Assembly (NCBI RefSeq): GCF_029784155.1
Contig: NC_073691.1
Coordinates: 89,039,361-89,103,360 of the forward strand
Reading direction: 5' to 3'
Length of the DNA stretch: 64,000 bases
Source: Uranotaenia lowii
Taxonomy: Eukaryota > Arthropoda > Insecta > Diptera > Culicidae
Part shown: positions 34,565-46,385 of the stretch, one piece after another
Numbering within the stretch: position 1 is the stretch's first letter
How the letters are laid out: each line of letters begins with the position of its first letter
Translations under genes and position numbers: made by a program
The notes under the pieces: model-generated
Told to the model about the DNA's origin: nothing
Databases searched by the model: none
What the model saw: the letters and a program-made list of their open reading frames with translations, nothing else

Positions 34565-35685
34565 ACGCAATTTTATTAAAACTAAAAATAAAATTTCAAA
34601 AGTGTAAAAAATGTGTAAAACAGAAATTTTGAATAAAAAGCTCAATGCGTAACCACATTTAGCAAGTCTTAATTTTGATTAAAAAAATAGTAGTAAGAAC
34701 TTATTTTTTGTTGATAGAAAAAAGGCAATCAAATGTTTTCTTAGATTAAGTGAGTGTTGCGTAAGCATAGTTTTACCGGTTATACCGAAACCGAAAACCT
34801 GTATCCCAGCAATAGTTTTCTAATACCGAATACAGGTTTTAGGTCCTTCCAAAACCAGTTTTTTTGGTATTGATAAATAGCAAGGTTATAAACTAAACTA
34901 ATAATAATTGTTTATGAGTTTTACATTCGTAGAACAAAGATCCAAAATCTATTTTCTTTTAGTCTTATTTTTATACGTAGTAACTGTTTTCAATCTTAAT
35001 TTGTTCGAATACATGTTTTTTTAATTAAGTTCAAAATGATGTAGATGATTCATTCCACCTGATATGCAATTGCCCCTCGTTTGCTCAATTACGTTTTCGT
35101 ATTTTAGGACAACACGTTTTAAGTGAATCCAATTTTAAAAAATTAAACCTTAAGGACATACTTTCTTTCCTCATACTTTGTGGAAAAGAGCTATAAAGCT
35201 TCGAGAATTTGAATCCCCTTCATGGGATCTAGGTTTTCTCAGGTGAATGATGAAATCTATATATAAAAAAGGTCAGGCACAATTTTCCCGTATATTTGGA
35301 TAACGTGTCGCTATTGAGCCAACCCTCTTCCGATACCTGATACCTGATTGGTGAGGAAAACTTATGCAGTTTTTTTTTTCCGAGAAAATAGAGCTTCTAA
35401 TGTGAAATTTCGTACAGGTGATAAAAAAATTAATTAGTGTTAATATTTTTCAAAACAGTCGATCATATAGAACTGACAAGCCTTGCAAAAAATGTCTGTC
35501 CGAAAAGATTTTAATGAGCGTTTTTGTGAAACCACCATCTTAAAAAAAATTAGAATTTTCTGTATATTAAAGGTGTCAATTTCATGATATCTCGCACGTA
35601 CGTGAAAAGCCACGACATTTAGGTGAAAACTTGATGAACGGATGTAAAAACCATCGAGTAGCCTAACTCGCCTAAAATTCACACG
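34565..35685. other. AT-rich noncoding DNA
   Basis: No supported gene. A 90-codon minus frame (35440-35712) runs into the tip of the next MITE and is not called. Confidence 0.45.
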
Positions 35686-35687
35686 TA

Positions 35688-36729
35688 GGGGAGATGGGGG
35701 CATAATGGCCACCTTAAGGAAAACGGTTATTTAACCATAGAAAATAGCTATAATATGTAGGTTACATTATTGTTTCGTGTTCAGACACTTGAAAAGCCTA
35801 TTCCCTAACGGGCTGAAACGTGAAAAACTAGATTAAAACGTTAAAAATGCATTTTAAAAAATTTTGCCAAAAGCTGAAAACCAGCCACTGTGGAGGCATA
35901 ATGAGAACCCCCCCTGAGGCAGTATGAGCACCATTAATCAGAGCAAGATGTGCGTTTTTGCCGGGGAATCTAGCAGCGAATTCAATTCGATGAAGTCAGG
36001 TGAGTCGTAGATTCATCAAACAAAGCAATAACAAAATAATCTAGATCTGTTGGTAGTATACAAACAATTCACGCACGCTCATACATTAAGTGCTTTGTTC
36101 GGAGGATGATGCTACTAGCCGTATAATGTAACAATAAAAAAATCGATCATGAAATGTGAATGGAAAAAAATCACCTCGAACAGAAATCTAACTCTAGTCT
36201 TTTGATTACCTCTCCGACACCTTACCAATAGGCTAAATTGTCGGATGAAAACTAGTCAAGGTGTGGCGCTTTAATTAATTTTAATTCGCTGCTAGATTCT
36301 ACGGCAGAAAATGCTCATTATGCCTCGATAATATGGTGCTCTATATGCCCCTAGTCAACAAATTTAAGTAAAAACGTGTTTTAAAATTGATAAAAGTGAA
36401 AAATCAAAAAATTTTTGATGTTAAAAATTGAGAAACAATGTGTACATCATGTTGCAGTGCGTACATTATAGATCAAGGTTATTTTAAGATCATAAGAGCT
36501 TATTTCGTGGTGCTCAAAAATTATAATATTTTCGTAACTTGAGAACCAAGCTAGTTTTTTTTAAATATCTCTGTAAAGATGATAAGGAGATTCCTTTTTT
36601 TGTGAAAAATTAATACTATAGGAAGTACGAAACAAATCCTAATGAAAATTTATTTAAGAAAATACGCACTTTCGTAGAAAAGCGTAGTTCTCATTATGCC
36701 TCGGGTGCTCGTTATGCCCTCATCTCCCC
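35688..36729 (+). mobile_element. TA-flanked TIR element, family copy 2 (1,042 bp)
   Basis: The left tip is GGGGAGATGGGGGCATAATG and the right tip reads 'gttatgccctcatctcccc', with TA on each side (35686-35687 and 36730-36731). It is the same family and orientation as 24924-25911. It is longer mainly because of a stretch near 36640-36690 that is absent from copy 1. Confidence 0.78.
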
Positions 36730-37029
36730 TATGAGAGGTGCTATCAAATAAAAATTATCTGCAACGACATAAAGACACAAAGGAAAAAAGAAACCAACCA
36801 ACCCGTAAAAGATGCAACAAAAAATTGAACTACCGAAACAAAAGATAGATAAATCAATAAAAAAGAACACTAAATAGCTATTTTTGTTTTGCTTTACCTT
36901 TAAATTTTGATTACACTTGTTTATTTGACAAGTTTTATACATGAATTGAATTGAGTTTTTATAAAACAACCAATTTTCTTATTACTGCTAATTATTTTCA
37001 TTATTTGGTGTTGGATTGAGATTTTCTAT

Positions 37030-37460
37030 AAATCATATTGGACAAGTCTTGGGGTATATATGAACAGCGTTCGGGGTAATTATTAACAGGTTATGGGGTA
37101 ATTATGAACATATTTTTTTAAGTTAAAAATCACCATACACTGCTTACTATGGGTAAATGTAAGGTATAAATACTGTTACTTTTCAAAAATTTTATACCAA
37201 GTTCGTAAACCGTGTTCATAACTACCCCCTAGGGAGGGGGGTAAATTTGAACAGACGGGGTAATTATGAACAGACGTCTCAAGGACGTGAGTTGCAACCA
37301 AAAAAAAAGTTGCTCTACAGAATGATGAAGAGCACGGAAACATTCATTATTGGCAGGTTTTCAGAATTTATGATAAGAAATAAGCATATGGTGGCTGTGA
37401 GTGTGCCAAATGAAGAAATATTGTTCATAATTACCGCACCTAGCCCTACATAATTCTTCA
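37030..37460. repeat. Cluster of 'ggggtaattatgaacag' MITE ends
   Basis: The motif 'ggtaattatgaacag' or its inverse 'gttcataattacc' occurs at least five times, once with 'gttcataactaccccctagg'. These look like stacked or internally repeated TIRs of a small MITE. Precise borders were not resolved. Confidence 0.45.
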
Positions 37461-40400
37461 TGAAAAATATTTTCGAATTGTCAATTGAAAATTGAATGAT
37501 TTACAAAAAAAAATCGAAATCTAGCTATTGGTCGGGAAACGAAGCTTAGGTAATGATGAGCTAGTTGGCGCCAGGATCTCTGGGAGATGAAAGGTGCTGT
37601 TCGGTAGGATGTAAACAAAACCACGTGTTTTATTATGAATTTTGGAGTGCAGTTTTCCACGAATACAGACCGATTACCGAAATGATATATCGATCTTCTT
37701 CTTTGCTTAGTCCTAAATTATCTTAAGGATGCATAATAATTATAACCTTCGATCGGTTTTGAGTAAAAACGTGCCCTGAAAATCGAATCGATTCACTAAA
37801 TTTGTCGCCAAAAGCAGCAGAAAAATTTGGTTGAAACTAACACAGTTCAAAATTATGTCAAAAGTTTCAAAATTTTCCATTTTTTCATTGAGAAATGTTA
37901 ACAAATCACTTGTTTTTATGTGTAGATAATCTTGGAAAAAAATATTTTCTGCACTTTTTTCCCGAATCAAATAACAGAATGAATTTATTTTCACTGTGAA
38001 TATTGTGATGTTTTTGAGTCGTTTTGATCCAATGTTTTGGAGCATTATTTGCCTACACTGGGGCGTTTAACATCCAATGATTTCAAAGGTTGCTTTTAAA
38101 GGCGTTTTATTGTTTTTACAATAAAAAGTTTTGACAGAATATGAGTAGAAGATAGAAATACGAAGCACATGATACAATGTATTCGGGTGTTCAGCTTATG
38201 TATTCCGCATACTCGGTAATTTCCCTTAGCAGGTGCATATTCCCCCGAAATACCCTATCAGCTTATCAGTGTTACAAGCTTGGAATGTGTAACCCCATGA
38301 ATAATGTGTTAAGCTAGAAGGTGGAATTGATTCTCCCTCCGAATATTCCTCATATTTTACTTTTTGAATTAGCAAGCTTGCCGACCATAGGTTTTGTGTA
38401 GGGAATCTCTGAAACGCTTGCGATTTCCAATTGAGTATAGGCTACACCGATTTTCCAAAAATAAATACTTCAAATTACACACCTTTTGAAATTTCTTATT
38501 CACACTGGTTGGTGTTTTTAATGTCGAATTCTCTCACCTATAGAGGTTGCTCCCTTATCCAGGTTCTGGTAATGAGAACAGGAATCAAAATTAACGGTAG
38601 CACGAAACCACATAAAACATCCGAGAGGTTGGTTAGGTGGAACGGAGGCAGGGCATTGACAAACATAACCTCTGACAACATCGTCAACACATCACCATCG
38701 TCATCATCATCAAAAGCGCGAAAACCCACGCGACACAGTGACAGCAGAATGAATATTTCCCTGTATGTACCGACAGTCTGGTGGCATGTTGTTCTCAAAC
38801 ACTTCCCCGGAAACATCCACCCTCTACGTGCCTCCATTGCTCATCAACATATTCCTACTTGAAGCACTTAATTTGTCGCGTCGTCGTCGTTGTCGTCGTC
38901 TCATTTATAAACCACCGGGGCACGTGGATTAAGAGCCTGCTTAACACTCCAATTAGGAGATAAATTTTAAAGCCACACTCGGTAGCTCGGAGTGGCTCGG
39001 TTTCGATGGTCGGGTTTTTGGCTTTTGACGGTTTTGTTGTGCGGAGAATGAACTCATGTTGCAAGTTGATCATCACTCTAGCTGGATTGAAGTTATGATA
39101 GACACGACTTGATATTTTTTAAAAGAGAATTCAAATCTAATTTCTTGAATTGAGAAGGTTATTTGGTTTAGTTTTTTTTTTAAACAGTCTCCTTAATTGA
39201 TATTGAAACATAAATTAAGGCACTTGTACCTAGTATTACCAAAAAAAAAAAAAATTCTCGCAGTGAACGCAACGCATCCGCAGTTGACTGATTTCTGATA
39301 TAAAATAGTTAATTCACTAACAGCTAATAAATTTATTTTTTCGCTCAATTCATGTTCGGTGAGCTACATAAGCATATTTAAAATCCCTCAACATTATGGA
39401 AAACAACGAGTAACACAGATTACTGGAAAACTATTTCGTACAGTATTAGAGGAAAACCGTTTTGTTAACAGGAAACAAATTTAGAAAAAACAAAAAATTA
39501 CTCGCGTTTACGGATTCTAGCTCACAAAATCGCGACGGAAACTGTTCGGTCTTGGTTGGCAGCTCGGAAAAACTTGGCGATGAAAAGGGAAACGTCAAAA
39601 GAAAACATCACATTTTTTACACAAAGTATGTTAAGGGGTAGGAATAAAAAGAAATAAATCCCAGCATAGAGTTGAGCCATGGAAAAACCGACGAAAAGAG
39701 AAGGAAATTGGAACATAGTTTAAGGACACTCTCATTCAGTGACGTATTGTATGGGATACCTATCATGCTTGTCCAACACCTCGCAAACAGATCAGAGCAG
39801 AGAACGAATAACACTTTTATCATTTCGGTTTCCGAGTGCACTGCTCAGCCGATCAACGTTCACTTATCTTTTTGCCGAGTGCGCCCGATTGCGGTTGCTC
39901 TGACGGTCGGGTGGACGTCGCTCGCTCTAAAGAAAAGAGAAGGAGCTGGCTAGAAAATTGTGCTCTAGCGACGCTGCTGCGTAGCTCAGTGTATCCAGCT
40001 GGAAAGATTTCAATGCAGGAATATTTTCTTCAAAAAAAAAAGCTGTTATGCAGTGCGGAACAGTGCATCAGTTAAAGAGGTCCAATGTAGATTTATGTAT
40101 GAACTATTTTTGTACGTAGCCGGGCCGGGCACTTCCTGGAAAATTATTTGAAAAACATGGTGAAAACCGGGTAAATAATCTGAAATTCTCCATTCCATAA
40201 ACCGAGCAATATCCGGACAAATCTGAGGAAATTCCAGACATTCATCTAGTGAAGGAAAACGACTTACATTTTTTTTGTTGCAACACATCAGCAGTGTCAA
40301 ATTTATGTTTAAAGCATACGAAGGAAAGTTTTGGTTTGATTTTTGATGAAATAAACTTTCACAAACCCAATTTTTGACAAACAATTTTAAACTGAATTTG

Positions 40401-41493
40401 ATTTTCTTGTTTCATTTTCCAAATAATGTGGATAAAACTGGGCAAAATCCAAGTAGTTTTTTCACAATATTCGGGCATCCGCAAATTGCTGTATACTTAG
40501 GTTTATGTACTTTTAATATCGTACGTGGGAAGCATTAATTTACAAAAGCAGCAATTCACAAAGTAACATTTACTAAAATTATCCAAAAATCTTTGTCTTT
40601 TAAACAAACCGTGAACATTACGCAGGGATCTGGGACAAATTTTAATAATAAAACTTCAAAACTTTCACAAATCGTAAAATTTAGGATTTATCTTTCTTAA
40701 CCGCTACGCTTTTGATATTTTTCGACCGAAGAAAGCTTTCGTAGCTAATCATTTGTCCTGGTGCAGAACATCAATCTAGAGGAACTCGCTCAGGAATGAA
40801 AAGATAGGTGTTTTGGGCAAAGTTGTTAATTCGCATATTTTGATATAAAATTTAAAGGCGAGAGATTTAAAAATAGCGCGATAATAACAATAACTTTTTG
40901 TAGAGCATTTTTCAAGTATTTTTTTTAATTCAACCGTATCTCCTTGGGTTAAGATTGTAGAACTTTGATATGTTAAGCAAAGTTGTGTATTTTGTTGAGA
41001 TAAATAACTTTGTAGAAAAAACTAAAGCTCTAAAAGGCTAAACAAGATAGTTATGATTTATATCTCGCTATTGGTGGACTTCTAAACTTTGTATTTCATA
41101 TCAAAATATGCGCTTTATTTTACAGAGCAATGTTGTCGAAAACACCAGCATTCTATCTTAACTACCTTTGGCGTTATTCATTTAGTTCCGTTAGATTTAT
41201 ATTCTGCATTGTGAATTCTGACACACTTCCAAACATCGATCCAGACGCAACCGATGAAGACAAACCGAGTTTTCTGTAAAGCTTCTCTTTCGCCCGAGTG
41301 CGAACGAATTAATCTGCACCGAGAACGCACTTCATCAGTTTGCTTGCATCTCTTGCCCACACTTGGGTGGACGCTTGGTCGCTCTGGAGGTAACTGAGCA
41401 TTTTTTAAAGATTCTCTGCTTGGGAAGAGCACAGCGAAAAAAATACACGCTCTTACTCTGAACGGGCAAATCTGAGGAGCGATGCCAAGCATG
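37461..41493. other. Unassigned sequence up to the right inversion junction
   Basis: No recognised gene. The stretches 38430-39000 and 39650-40080 are less AT-rich, with CpG-containing blocks and trinucleotide runs (cgtcgtcgt near 38880-38897). They could be unique DNA near a gene. The 143-codon frame at 38431-38862 has no family features. A segment near 41270-41470 resembles, in its CpG and 'cgagtgcg' content, the 39830-39960 stretch. Confidence 0.4.
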
Positions 41494-41794
41494 GTTGTGT
41501 CAACAGTTTTGGAAAAGTTGGAGAGTTCAGTACCTAACCAATCTACAGAATCGCACTCGTTGGATAGTGCAGCGACGGAACATCACTGTTGGTATGATGG
41601 TTCTTCTGAAGGAAGATAATACCCCCCCATTGAGATGGCCTCTGGGTAGAGTTGTTGAAGTTTTCCTGGGCAACGACGGTAATGTTCGTGTAGTAACCGT
41701 ACGTACGAAGGATGGTACCTTCAACAGAGGAATCTCTAAAGTTTGTGTGTTGCCAATTAGAGACAACGAAGATACGTCGGACAAGGCAGATTAA
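41494..41794 (+). pseudogene. pol: BEL/Pao pol C-terminus (DUF5641-type tail)
   Basis: About 98 codons are open from the junction to TAA. The sequence has the DUF5641 character: a Trp-containing start, then basic residues, a Gly-x-Met-Val-Leu-Leu-Lys-Glu segment, Trp-Pro-Leu-Gly-Arg-Val, and Val-Arg-Val-Val-Thr-Val-Arg-Thr. This is the usual end of BEL polyproteins and exactly what the minus-strand pol frame lacks. The internal Met near its start is not a biological start codon. Confidence 0.88.
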
Positions 41795-42393
41795 ATAGCC
41801 AAATTTGAATGGAGTGATTGTTTGAGTGGAAAGCGCCTTGTCAGTTTATGCCAGTTTGGAAATGGCTAAGTTTAAAATGTTTCGCTTAATGTTTGATTTG
41901 TTTGTCTATGTTTTGGACAACGGTTTGTTTAGTTTGATCCTTGTTCAACGGCTACGGTGGACGACGAATGAAATGGTTTTGTTTAGATAAATTGACCTAT
42001 ATTGAACTCCAATCCGTTGAACATCAGTGGTCCGTGATCTACCTCAGAGTCTTGAACTGATCACTCAAGCTCGTTTGGACACCTGATGACGGTTGTAGAT
42101 TTTCTGGCCAGAAATCTACAAAAGAAGACGGACTGGTTCCTCATCGCACAATTGGAAATGGACCCCAGCCTTTGGTTGCATTCGTCGGATCCAGGAATTG
42201 CCGAAGAATAATTCTGTGTTAAAAAAAGGTCTTAGTTTGAAGAAAAAAGATGAAATGGGCTCATCACCCTGTTATGATGATAGTTTTTGTTTACTTTGTA
42301 TTGTATAACGTAGAGTAGTATTAGTTTGTAAAATGTTTAAGTTCTGTATTTCAATTATTGTTTGAAATCCGGTTGGTTTCAAGGGGGCCGGAA
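41795..42393 (+). other. BEL 3' UTR with polypurine tract
   Basis: About 600 bp without a coding frame. The purine-rich run aagggggccggaa at 42381-42393 abuts the LTR and is the likely plus-strand primer. Confidence 0.7.
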
Positions 42394-42745
42394 TGTTTGA
42401 TAATGATAATAAGTTTAATTTTTTGCGCACCCCTAGTGAAATGTCAAATCATGAGCGGAGTCACTCACGAACTCACCGCTCACCAATTCACCGTCTCTCT
42501 TTATGCTGTGTTTGGGAGAGACGTAAACAAAGAACATAATTGAATACAGTTTAGTTTACCTACCAACCAACAGCAGTGTCGACGCGTTTTTAACCAATCC
42601 GAAACCCCAAGTCCGGGCAAAATAAAACCTTCCCCCACGGTCGGAAAGGAGAATAAGTGCTATCGAAGTGAAGTGTGACCGATCCCCTCCAAGTGATTAG
42701 TGTTTTACAGTCCACAAGGTTTAATTTGAGGGTTGATCGAGAACA
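42394..42745 (+). repeat. BEL 3' LTR (352 bp)
   Basis: It begins TGTTTGATAATG and ends GATCGAGAACA. Its length and sequence match 20273-20624 in inverse orientation. The target duplication ggctc follows at 42746-42750. Confidence 0.93.
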
Positions 42746-44409
42746 GGCTCGTTTACAATGTTATTATCGTCTTTTATTAGCTTTTATGCACTTATACTCC
42801 TTTGGCTCGAAGGGCGTCATACATTTTGAGCCATCCCCATTTGTGTTAATTGTGATTTTAATAATGATCAATAGTTTTTATAAAAAAAAAACCATTCATT
42901 AATTCGAAACTTTCAAAATTAAGTTAATTAAGTAAGAAATGGTTACGATAAAGTTGTTCTGAGACCAAATTATAAATAAAATCATTAAAATAAATTTTAA
43001 TTATGGGGATTTTATGGTAATAAAAAAATACATTAAAAATTTGAAACTCAGATTATTGTTTGAAACTTGATATCAGTTATGCTTCAAATTCTGTAAAAAG
43101 CTCAAAAAACAGTGTTTTTCACCTGCTTTGATTAGTACTTTTGCTCCAAAGCTGTAAGAATTATTACTCACAATGGTATTTTTCGCAGAATATTCGGTGA
43201 TTCAAACGGTACTCTTGAACACATTTTAGGCTTATTTACGATTTTTCATGTTCATGCTATTTATTTTAAGAATATTCGTTTCACCGAATACTTTAAAAGG
43301 GCTAACAGTCGGTATTCGGCCGTTTGCAATATTCGATACATCTCTAATGATATATGTTCAATTTTCTAAAAATACTGAAAATACTACTACTGAAACTAGA
43401 GATGATGCATAAAATCTGATAAAAAATCATGTTTAGAAATTTTTTTTCCAAAATCAGTTATTAAAGCATAAGCTCCAAAAATTTGCCTATGTTTTAATTT
43501 TTTCCAGGTTAGATAAAAATATTCCGTCATCCCCGACTATTTTCTCGGAAATAAGGCAATCGCTCAAGTTAAACTTTCGGAAGACATTTTTCTAATTTTT
43601 GACCAACACGGCTGGATTTCAGGATTCACACCAATTATATCTCCGATACTATTTTTAGCTCATCTACACAATAATATTTTAAATTTTGAGTAGAAATCCA
43701 GCTTAATAATTAAAATAGGTTAAAAAATCTACCCTGAATCTGAAAGTTTGGTTATTTCAATTTCAATTGATAATGACTTTTCATTGAAATATTGAAATAG
43801 TATTAACTTTTAGAAATTATTTCTATATTCAATATTCTTTTATTTTATTCAAACATTACTACTAAAACTACTTTTCACTTTTTCAAATTATTCGTTGCAA
43901 ATTAGTTACTATTTCTTTAAATTCAGTTACAATAAAATAAAAAATCTAGTATGAGAGCTCGAAATTCAAGAAAAAACCAATATAAATTAAGTGTCAAAAA
44001 CTTTATACCTAAGAATATGATTTGGATGATCTTATTTAGAATTAGATTTATATTTAAATTGAAGAATCGGAACAATAACTAATAATAACTCGATACTTCC
44101 GAACAACGATTCAGCAAAATACTTTTTCGCAGTGAACACCTAAGATTCGCAAATTGTTTTATAAAAGGATATATAAATAAGTGTATTGAGAAAATTTGTT
44201 AAAAGTTTTAACTAATTTTTTAAATTACAAACCTACAAAATACAAGTCTTATTTGAAACTGTAGAACCCATCCTTCCCCTCCTCCTCCATTCTGTTTCAC
44301 AAAATAAACGTTTTTTCGACAGATATTTACGATATTGACTGATTTTCGAAAATTTGGAAAATCACCCCCCCCCCCCCCCCCCCAAGAGCCAACTCTAGGA
44401 CCGCCCCTG
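42746..44409 (+). mobile_element. hAT element, right half
   Basis: It is AT-rich and ends in a C tract (about 22 Cs at 44364-44383), then aagagccaactctaggaccg and cccctg. The 8-bp duplication gctctgtg (44410-44417) follows and pairs with the inverse copy at 24028-24035. There is no transposase frame. Together with 20625-24027, and without the nested hAT and BEL, the element would be about 3.3 kb. Confidence 0.82.
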
Positions 44410-44445
44410 GCTCTGTGAGATTAACGTGAATGCCTGTTAGTTGCT

Positions 44446-46121
44446 TTGTCTGTCATTTCTTGTATTTATAAACATAAATTCCAAAACAAAAAAAAATCTA
44501 CTATGGACGGGAAAGAAAAGTGGAAAAGAATTCTAAAAAGTGGTAGTTACCAGAGAAAACTTCGAAATTACGAACACTTGGTGCTAGAGAATAACATAAG
44601 TGCTGTGAAATTAAATTGCGAACCGGAATCGTCAAATCTGGGAAATAACGTTGATTTCTGTGAGGAAAATCATCTTCGAATTGTTGAGGTTGATGATAAT
44701 TCTGCTGGTCTAGAGTGTCCAGAGTGTCCAGAGTCTAAAAATGAAGAGTCATATTATAGTCCGGATGGGCTATCAGATTATGAACTGGACAGTATAGATG
44801 AAACCGAGGACGAAACAAAACATTTGACCACGTTCATTCGAAATTGGAGCCTGGAGCACAACATTACGCACTCTTTTATAAAAGGTGAATTAATATTTGT
44901 GTTATTGTTAGTTGGTGTTATATAATTTATAATTACAGGGACAGCGAACTTCAATTCATTTCATGTTTGCTTGAAGTGCACTGCCGTTGGTGAACGGTCA
45001 CAGGACCTGCATACAAACATGTATCCTTTGACAAAAGCCGCCAAACGAACAAATGGAGAGTTCCGCAACTAGTCGTATGGAGACCACCATCAGATTCGCA
45101 ACGGAAAGAGACGCAGAGAAAACGGGTAACTGAAAAAAAATTTCGTCGAATCTCCGTTACTTCGTTTACCAATTGATATTGTTGAAGATATTATTGTATC
45201 AGATTCGTTACATCTTTTACATTTAGGCATTGCTAAAAAATTATTAACAATTTATAAAGAAGGTCAAGCACATCACTCAAAATGGACAACAACCGAAACT
45301 AATCGCATAGATGAGGTGCTGAATACGATAAGCTTACTAACAGAAATACATCGCAAAGTTAGAGGTTTGCGTTATTTGTGCCATTGGAAAGCATCGGAAT
45401 GTTCATCATTTCTTCATAACATTGGAATAAGTCTTCTCAAACATTTTGTTGATCAAAGTCATTATGACAACTTTGTTAATTTGTTTTATGCAGTTACCAT
45501 ATGTTCAAGTCAACATTATGAACAATATTTATTAGTTGCACAGAACCTTTTTGAGAAGTTTATAGAAAATCACTTTAATTGTTTCCGTTCAATTTCAAGT
45601 AATGTACACAATCTAATACATGTTGTGGAAGAAGAACTATTTGTATCAAATTAAAAACATGACCAGATCAGGACGATTACCTTTGAATCAAATCATAAAC
45701 AGAATCTCTGAAAAAAGCTATTGTAATCAGACCATAAGTACTTCAAAACATATCTATCCAATTTTAAAACAACCTTTAGAAAACGATGAATCTAAATTCA
45801 GGTGTTGTATTCTTTTCGACGGATGTACATTAAAAAAATCATTTTAAGGACAAATGGTTTCTTTCAACGGATAAAAAAGTAGTAGCTATGAATTTCGCGA
45901 TCGAAAACGCTATATTTGGTTCAGAGCTCTCACACTTTGAAGCACACATTAAAAACCCTTTTCCTTCCGATATCTTTTATATTTATCGAACTAAGTCAAA
46001 TGATAAGTTTCAATCTAGTAAAATGTATTCACTAAAAAGCTTTTTTTGTAAGTTTGCCGCTATAAGCATCTACGAAGAAACAGTTCTTGTTCCGTTAATT
46101 CATACACTACCAGCTTCATAG
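44446..46121 (+). pseudogene. Decayed Tnp2/DUF4218-like transposase (CACTA/EnSpm-like)
   Basis: The N-terminal frame (44446-44925) is acidic and ends with Trp-x-Leu-Glu-His-Asn-Ile-Thr-His-Ser, the usual N-terminal block of these insect proteins. A short intron (about 44885-44938, gtgaat...ttacag) leads to Phe-His-Val-Cys-Leu-Lys-Cys, then (past stops) Leu-Pro-Ile-Asp-Ile-Val-Glu-Asp and His-Leu-Gly-Ile-Ala-Lys-Lys-Leu-Leu. A 112-codon block (45316-45654) with His-Trp-Lys-Ala-Ser-Glu and Asn-Val-His-Asn-Leu-Ile-His follows, and two more frames run to 46121. An internal deletion seems to have removed the middle of the transposase, and stops and frameshifts confirm decay. The family name is from remembered motifs. 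Confidence 0.6.
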
Positions 46122-46385
46122 TTTTTATAGAACTAAAAAATAAAGGTATGTGATATTTTAGTGAAAAATATAATTCATGTGTATTTACATAATTATCAAT
46201 TCAATTGTTCGGCTATATTTAGAAAAACATAACAATAAAAAACAGAAACAATTAAAAACAATCAGTTGAAATTTTAGAAGGTTACCTTTATATCTAGGGA
46301 ACGCAGAAATTAAACTATTATTAGGCTTCAAAAACATCCTATTAAGCTGACAAAATCGTACCTTCGTCGTCACCCTAAAAAAATT

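Larger units (their letters stand above)
12859..41501. other. Putative ~28.6-kb inversion, both breakpoints visible
   Basis: At 12859-12866 the minus-strand BEL pol frame stops matching pol. At 41494-41501 the next pol codons resume on the plus strand. Both junctions carry the same 8 nt of pol (gttgtgtc on the BEL strand). Flipping the intervening segment reunites the BEL element (5-bp TSD ggctc at 20625-20629 and 42746-42750) and its host hAT element (8-bp TSD gctctgtg at 24028-24035 and 44410-44417). It is either a genomic inversion or an assembly flip; the sequence alone cannot separate these. Confidence 0.85.
41494..42745 (+). mobile_element. BEL/Pao element, 3' part, inverted relative to the 5' part
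   Basis: It holds the end of pol, a 3' UTR, a polypurine tract and the 3' LTR, all on the plus strand. It continues the element broken at 12859-12866. The following 5 bp, ggctc, equal the 5 bp outside the 5' LTR at 20625-20629 read on the element strand. Confidence 0.92.

Noticed and set aside
38431..38862. A 143-codon host gene
   Set aside because: No family signal; the frame passes through simple repeats (tcatcatcatc), and an equally open frame exists on the other strand.
41494..42745. A second, independent BEL insertion on the plus strand
   Set aside because: The reading resumes just where the minus-strand copy breaks, the LTRs match with the same length, and both target duplications pair across the gap.
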